Source: Pleomorphovibrio marinus | GTDB lineage: Bacteria; Bacteroidota; Bacteroidia; Cytophagales; Cyclobacteriaceae | Assembly: GCF_003347495.1 (NCBI RefSeq) | Contig: NZ_QCXY01000001.1 | Location: 124,001-188,000, forward strand | Direction: 5' to 3' | Length of the DNA stretch: 64,000 bases | Shown: positions 60,771 to 64,000 of the stretch, in pieces | Position numbering within the stretch: position 1 is the stretch's first letter | How the letters are laid out: each line of letters opens with the position of its first letter | Translations under genes and position numbers: made by a program | The notes under the pieces: generated by a model | Databases searched by the model: none | The model's input: the letters and a program-made list of their open reading frames with translations, nothing else | What the model was told of the DNA's origin: nothing

Positions 60771-61867
60771 AGACCTAGTTCCTTTAGAACAGTTTCTATA
60801 TCCGGGGTGTTGTTGTGGTGGTATTTTTTGACCACGGTGCCTTCGTTTAAAATCACAATGCCGGGATTGGACCTTATTATCGTCTTAACCACAGTGGCAT
60901 CTGCAAGGTAGTACCCGATGTCCCAATTCATTTCAGAAAGCAAATTTTGAATCCGGTCTTCAGATGAGGCCCCAACGAACTTAACGGCTATCCCCTTCGC
61001 ATTTGCCCCACCTACCAGGCCAGAGATCTCATCCATGTTTTTTGAAGACATCTTATCCAAATTACTGGTGAGAATCAGGATCACCTCTCCTTCCAATACC
61101 GCATCGGTATAATCCCCCTCTTCATTCCAAACGGCAAAGTCAGAAATCTTGGGAAGTGCCTCGGGGTTGTTTATTGTCATTTCCACAAACTCGTATTCAT
61201 CCCCTGAAGGGTATTGATCAAAGATAATGGTCTCATCCCCCTTTTTCATCACATAGGAATATTCAAGGGGAGCCGATGGCTCCATGGCTGCTTTTATGTT
61301 TACGCCTTCCTTAAACGCCCTAAAATCAATAAATGGCAAATTCCGGATGGCCGTAATTGAAAGTACCAACCCAATAAAAAAAGATCCTACTACTGCCCAT
61401 TTTCTCCATCCTCCAAAATGGGTTTCAAGCTTACCTCTAAACCTAAAGAGAAAACCTATAAGGACTAGTAAGAAAACGTCCTTATAAAAGGATTCCCAGG
61501 GTGTGAGTTTTATGGCATCCCCAAAGCAACCACAATCGGTGACCTTATCAAAATAGGCCGAATAAAAGGTAAGGAATGTAAAAAAAAGAGTCATGGCCAA
61601 AAGCAGTTTTACCGCCAAACTAAGCCTCCAACCCACAAGGATCATCACTCCTAAGGCAAGTTCGGCTACCACAAGGAAAACCGCAAGTGGCAAGGAAAGT
61701 GCCTTAAAATAGCTGAAAAACCCGGCTATATCCGAGGAAAAAACGTCAAAATACTCCTCCAGTTTAATGGCTGTTCCTACAGGGTCGTTGATTTTAATCA
61801 GCCCAGAAAAAATAAACAAGGCACCCACTAGCCCTCGAGCTATCCATAACAAACCTTTTATAATCAT
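60767..61867 (-). CDS. BT_3928/DoxX-type membrane protein with thioredoxin-like domain
   Basis: 366 residues. Four helices of the DoxX/MauE fold in residues 1-150, with 'WIARGLVGALFIFSGLIKINDP' and the redox-suggestive 'TDCGCFGDAIKLTPWESFYKDVFLL'. The periplasmic C-terminal ~170 residues look like a thioredoxin fold ('DFAVWNEEGDYTDAVLEGEVILILTSNLDKMS' and 'GIVILNEGTVVKKYHHNNTP'), without a CxxC. Overlaps its neighbours by 4 bases each side. Function unknown, perhaps envelope redox. Confidence 0.85.
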   Translation of the reverse strand: MIIKGLLWIARGLVGALFIFSGLIKINDPVGTAIKLEEYFDVFSSDIAGFFSYFKALSLPLAVFLVVAELALGVMILVGWRLSLAVKLLLAMTLFFTFLTFYSAYFDKVTDCGCFGDAIKLTPWESFYKDVFLLVLIGFLFRFRGKLETHFGGWRKWAVVGSFFIGLVLSITAIRNLPFIDFRAFKEGVNIKAAMEPSAPLEYSYVMKKGDETIIFDQYPSGDEYEFVEMTINNPEALPKISDFAVWNEEGDYTDAVLEGEVILILTSNLDKMSSKNMDEISGLVGGANAKGIAVKFVGASSEDRIQNLLSEMNWDIGYYLADATVVKTIIRSNPGIVILNEGTVVKKYHHNNTPDIETVLKELGL

Positions 61868-62412
61868 TTTTTTTCACCCTTTAGTTTAATGAGGCAGAAA
61901 ACCGCATAGTTGATGATGTCTTGGTAATTGGCTAATACTCCTTCTGACACTAGGGTCCTGCCCCTATTGTCCTCAATTTGTTTAACCCTATGTAGTTTCA
62001 TGAGTATGATATCCGTGATGGAAGACACCCTCATCATCCTCCAGGCCTCACCATAGTCATGGTTTTTATTTTCCAGTAATTGTGAAGTTTCGCTTACCCA
62101 ATGGTCATAGTGGGGTTCCAACTCCTCAAAACTGAATTCCAAAGGATCGGTTTCTGAGAGTTGGGATTGCATCAGTGCGATGATACAATAGTTTATGATC
62201 CCAATGAACTCCTCCTGAATGGGGTCATCCACTTTTTGGCTTCCCTTCTCCTGAATAGACCTGATTCTTTGCGCTTTGATGAAAATCTGGTCGGTAATGG
62301 AAGACAACCTTAGTACCCGCCAAGCAGTTCCGTAATCTTTGGTTTTATTCTCAAAAAGTTTTTTACAAAGGGCGATAACTTCTCTATATTCGCTTGCGGT
62401 TTTGTTCTCCAA
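61864..62412 (-). CDS. DUF1599 protein with internal duplication
   Basis: 182 residues made of two DUF1599 copies: 'CKKLFENKTKDYGTAWRVLRLSSITDQIFIKAQRIRSI' (~15-75) and 'TSQLLENKNHDYGEAWRMMRVSSITDIILMKLHRVKQI' (~105-160). K-x-x-D-Y-G-x-A-W-R is the repeated core. It is likely a nucleotide- or nucleic-acid-modifying fold, untested. First gene of a minus-strand unit, 15 bases from divergent folP. Confidence 0.9.
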   Translation of the reverse strand: MENKTASEYREVIALCKKLFENKTKDYGTAWRVLRLSSITDQIFIKAQRIRSIQEKGSQKVDDPIQEEFIGIINYCIIALMQSQLSETDPLEFSFEELEPHYDHWVSETSQLLENKNHDYGEAWRMMRVSSITDIILMKLHRVKQIEDNRGRTLVSEGVLANYQDIINYAVFCLIKLKGEKK

Positions 62413-62427
62413 TTTTAACCTGGTTTA

Positions 62428-63312
62428 ATGGCAGATAATCTCTATTCAGTTCCTAAGTTCGAAGATACTTTATTTCCGTTAAAAAAAACACTACAATCCA
62501 AAGGAAACCTGTACCTGATGGAGGAGCCATGGGTAATGGGGATATTAAATATTACCCCAGATTCCTTCTACAAAAAAAGTAGAATATCTCCAAAAAATAG
62601 TGAGATTATAGAAAAAGCTGGGGAAATGTTGGGAAATGGGGCGAAAATTTTAGATATTGGAGGGTATAGTACTAGACCTGGAGCGAGTGCCCTTTCTGTT
62701 AAAGAAGAACTTAATAGGGTAATCCCCGTTATTACCATTATAAGGGAGGTTTTCCCCCATGCACTTTTGTCCATTGATACTTTTCGGCATCAAGTGGCCG
62801 AAATAGCCATCCAATCAGGTGCGGATATCGTAAATGATATTTCTGGTGGAGAGCTGGATCCGAAGATGATTCGGAAAGTGGGGGAACTGGGAGCACCCTA
62901 TATCTGCATGCACATGAGGGGCAACCCTCAGAATATGCAAGAGCTTACCCACTACGACAATCTGGAAAAGGAATTGCTCAATTATTTTTCAGAAAAACAG
63001 AAAGCGTGTAGAGAAGCTGGCATAAAAGATGTTATACTGGATGTAGGGTTTGGTTTTGCCAAAAATTTGGAGCAGAACTACAAGTTATTGAAAAACCTGT
63101 CCCTTTTTTCCCAACTGGGGATGCCTGTTTTAGTAGGGATTTCGAGAAAATCCATGATCTACAAACTTTTGGGCACTGATTCGGATGAGGCTTTAAACGG
63201 CACGACAGCAGCTCATACCATCGCACTCGTACACGGAGCCAGCATTTTGAGGGTTCATGATGTAAAAGCAGCAAAAGAAGCAATTGATATATATAAAAAA
63301 GTTTACGCTTGA
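62428..63312 (+). CDS. folP: Dihydropteroate synthase
   Basis: 294 residues. Joins pABA to dihydropterin pyrophosphate in folate synthesis; the target of sulfonamides. 'VMGILNITPDSFY', 'GAKILDIGGYSTRPGASALS' (the pterin loop with G-G-x-S-T-R-P-G), 'SIDTFRHQVAEIAIQSGADIVNDISGG', 'CMHMRGNPQNMQ', 'VILDVGFGFAKNLEQNY', 'VGISRKSMI' and 'ILRVHDVKAAKEAI' are all in order. Its TGA overlaps the TTG start of cdaA. Confidence 0.96.
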   Translation: MADNLYSVPKFEDTLFPLKKTLQSKGNLYLMEEPWVMGILNITPDSFYKKSRISPKNSEIIEKAGEMLGNGAKILDIGGYSTRPGASALSVKEELNRVIPVITIIREVFPHALLSIDTFRHQVAEIAIQSGADIVNDISGGELDPKMIRKVGELGAPYICMHMRGNPQNMQELTHYDNLEKELLNYFSEKQKACREAGIKDVILDVGFGFAKNLEQNYKLLKNLSLFSQLGMPVLVGISRKSMIYKLLGTDSDEALNGTTAAHTIALVHGASILRVHDVKAAKEAIDIYKKVYA

Positions 63313-64000
63313 GTTTAGCATTTAGAATAGGGTTTTTAGAGGTTTCCATTGTAAATCTCATTGACATTGCACTTGTAAGTGTCCTCATTTATCAGGTGTA
63401 TAAGCTCATGCGTGGTAGTGTAGCCATCAAAATATTTCTAGGCTTTCTTTCCATTTACCTAGCCTATCTTGTGGTAAGTGCCGCAAGAATGGAACTCCTC
63501 ACTATTATCTTGGGCCAATTCATGGGTGTAGGTGTGTTGGCTGCGATTATTCTTTTTCAGCAGGAAATCAGGAAGTTCCTCCTTATCGTTGGCAAATCCT
63601 CCATTTTCTCCAATGAGAACCTTTGGCAAGAACTGCTCTTTTGGAGAAAGAGAGAAAGCAATGCATTTAACGTAACACCCATTATTGAGGCATGTAAGTC
63701 ACTTTCCGGAAGCTCCACAGGGGCTTTGATTGTACTTTCCAACAATTCTGAACTCAAATTTTATGGGGAGAGCGGGGACGTGATAGATGCAGTGGTTTCA
63801 AAAAGACTCTTAATCTCTATCTTCAACAAGTACAGCCCTCTTCACGACGGTGGCGTTATAATTTATAGTGGCCGGGTAAAAGCCGCTCGATGCATCCTTC
63901 CTGTCACCGAAAGAGACGTTCCCGCACAATTTGGCCTGAGGCACAGGGCAGCAATTGGCATGTCGGAGGCCACGGACACCTTGGTCCTCATCGTATCGGA
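63309..64000 (+). CDS. cdaA: Diadenylate cyclase CdaA, partial
   Basis: 230 codons to the window edge, translated from TTG at 63309, which overlaps the folP stop (TTGA). Three N-terminal helices ('VNLIDIALVSVLIYQVYKLM', 'AIKIFLGFLSIYLAYLVVSA', 'LGQFMGVGVLAAIILFQQEIRKFL') are followed by the DAC domain: D180-G181-G182 in 'SPLHDGGVIIYSG' and R211-H-R in 'GLRHRAAIGMSEATD', the two nucleotide-binding signatures. Makes c-di-AMP at the inner membrane. folP-cdaA adjacency is common in Bacteroidetes. The C-terminus lies outside the window. Confidence 0.94.
   Translation, partial: MSLAFRIGFLEVSIVNLIDIALVSVLIYQVYKLMRGSVAIKIFLGFLSIYLAYLVVSAARMELLTIILGQFMGVGVLAAIILFQQEIRKFLLIVGKSSIFSNENLWQELLFWRKRESNAFNVTPIIEACKSLSGSSTGALIVLSNNSELKFYGESGDVIDAVVSKRLLISIFNKYSPLHDGGVIIYSGRVKAARCILPVTERDVPAQFGLRHRAAIGMSEATDTLVLIVS

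Noticed and set aside
1-64000. tRNA, rRNA, riboswitch or intact insertion sequence
   Set aside because: I looked in the intergenic stretches on both strands and found no cloverleaf, rRNA-like or transposase sequence; a covariance-model search was not possible here.

Overview
The window reads as a piece of chromosome from a Bacteroidetes bacterium of the Cytophagales, most likely the Cyclobacteriaceae. The reasons are a PorZ-like protein with a type IX secretion C-terminal sorting domain, a fused CcoN-CcoO cbb3 oxidase with CcoS, CcoG and CcoI, DUF349, DUF1599, DUF3108, DUF2795 and DoxX/BT_3928-type genes, weak Shine-Dalgarno sequences, frequent GTG/TTG starts, and several -7 elements of the Bacteroidetes form TAnnTTTG. 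The placement is inference from gene content. I see no rRNA, tRNA, CRISPR array, complete insertion sequence or phage gene.

Layout. 1-12 kb: the start of a secreted glycosidase-like gene, a SulP anion transporter, a secreted 26-residue-repeat protein, then recO/porZ/tdk on the minus strand and a run of plus-strand housekeeping genes ending with glyS. 12-14.2 kb: an accessory patch with a DUF433/DUF5615 toxin-antitoxin pair lying among truncated gene relics (sulfotransferase, zinc alcohol dehydrogenase, perhaps an outer-membrane barrel). 14.3-16.1 kb: a DUF6544 gene and a VOC gene. 16.2-20.2 kb: a LysR regulator divergent from a small ORF, a Thermus-type isocitrate dehydrogenase and an SbtA-type bicarbonate permease. 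This block is bracketed by the functional ettA 3' end and a decayed copy of that 3' end, so it looks inserted. 20-34.6 kb: ettA, DUF349, DUF2795, a LiaF-like/histidine kinase/LytTR operon, ispD, queA, an orphan ABC permease, recA, DUF3108, a PhoB/PhoR-like pair and an RluA-type pseudouridine synthase. 34.7-37.4 kb: rplM-rpsI-rpsB-tsf.

37.4-46.7 kb is a nine-gene minus-strand respiratory cluster: a stress-protein-like gene, ccoI, ccoS, ccoNO, ccoQ, ccoP, ccoG, ccoH and a TauE/SafE-like protein. Together they encode the structural subunits, copper supply and assembly factors of a cbb3 oxidase. A Crp/Fnr regulator follows at 48.6-49.3 kb. The same TGAnnnnnGTCA dyad lies upstream of the regulator, of ccoI and of the stress-protein-like gene, which suggests one oxygen- or redox-responsive regulon. 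46.8-64 kb: a DUF1080 protein, an AT-rich DUF6625 protein, an HSDR_N-like protein, an HhH protein, hemA, a WG-repeat protein, floA/nfeD, proS, an unusual Met/Gly/Trp-rich lipoprotein followed by a FadL-type porin, aroK-DoxX-DUF1599, folP, and the start of cdaA (c-di-AMP synthase), which runs off the window.

The observations most worth following are the ettA-3'-bracketed LysR-icd-sbtA block, an interspersed palindromic repeat family (three copies) of which two copies end exactly at the start codon of the next gene, the shared Crp/Fnr-like dyad, and the Met/Gly/Trp-rich lipoprotein.
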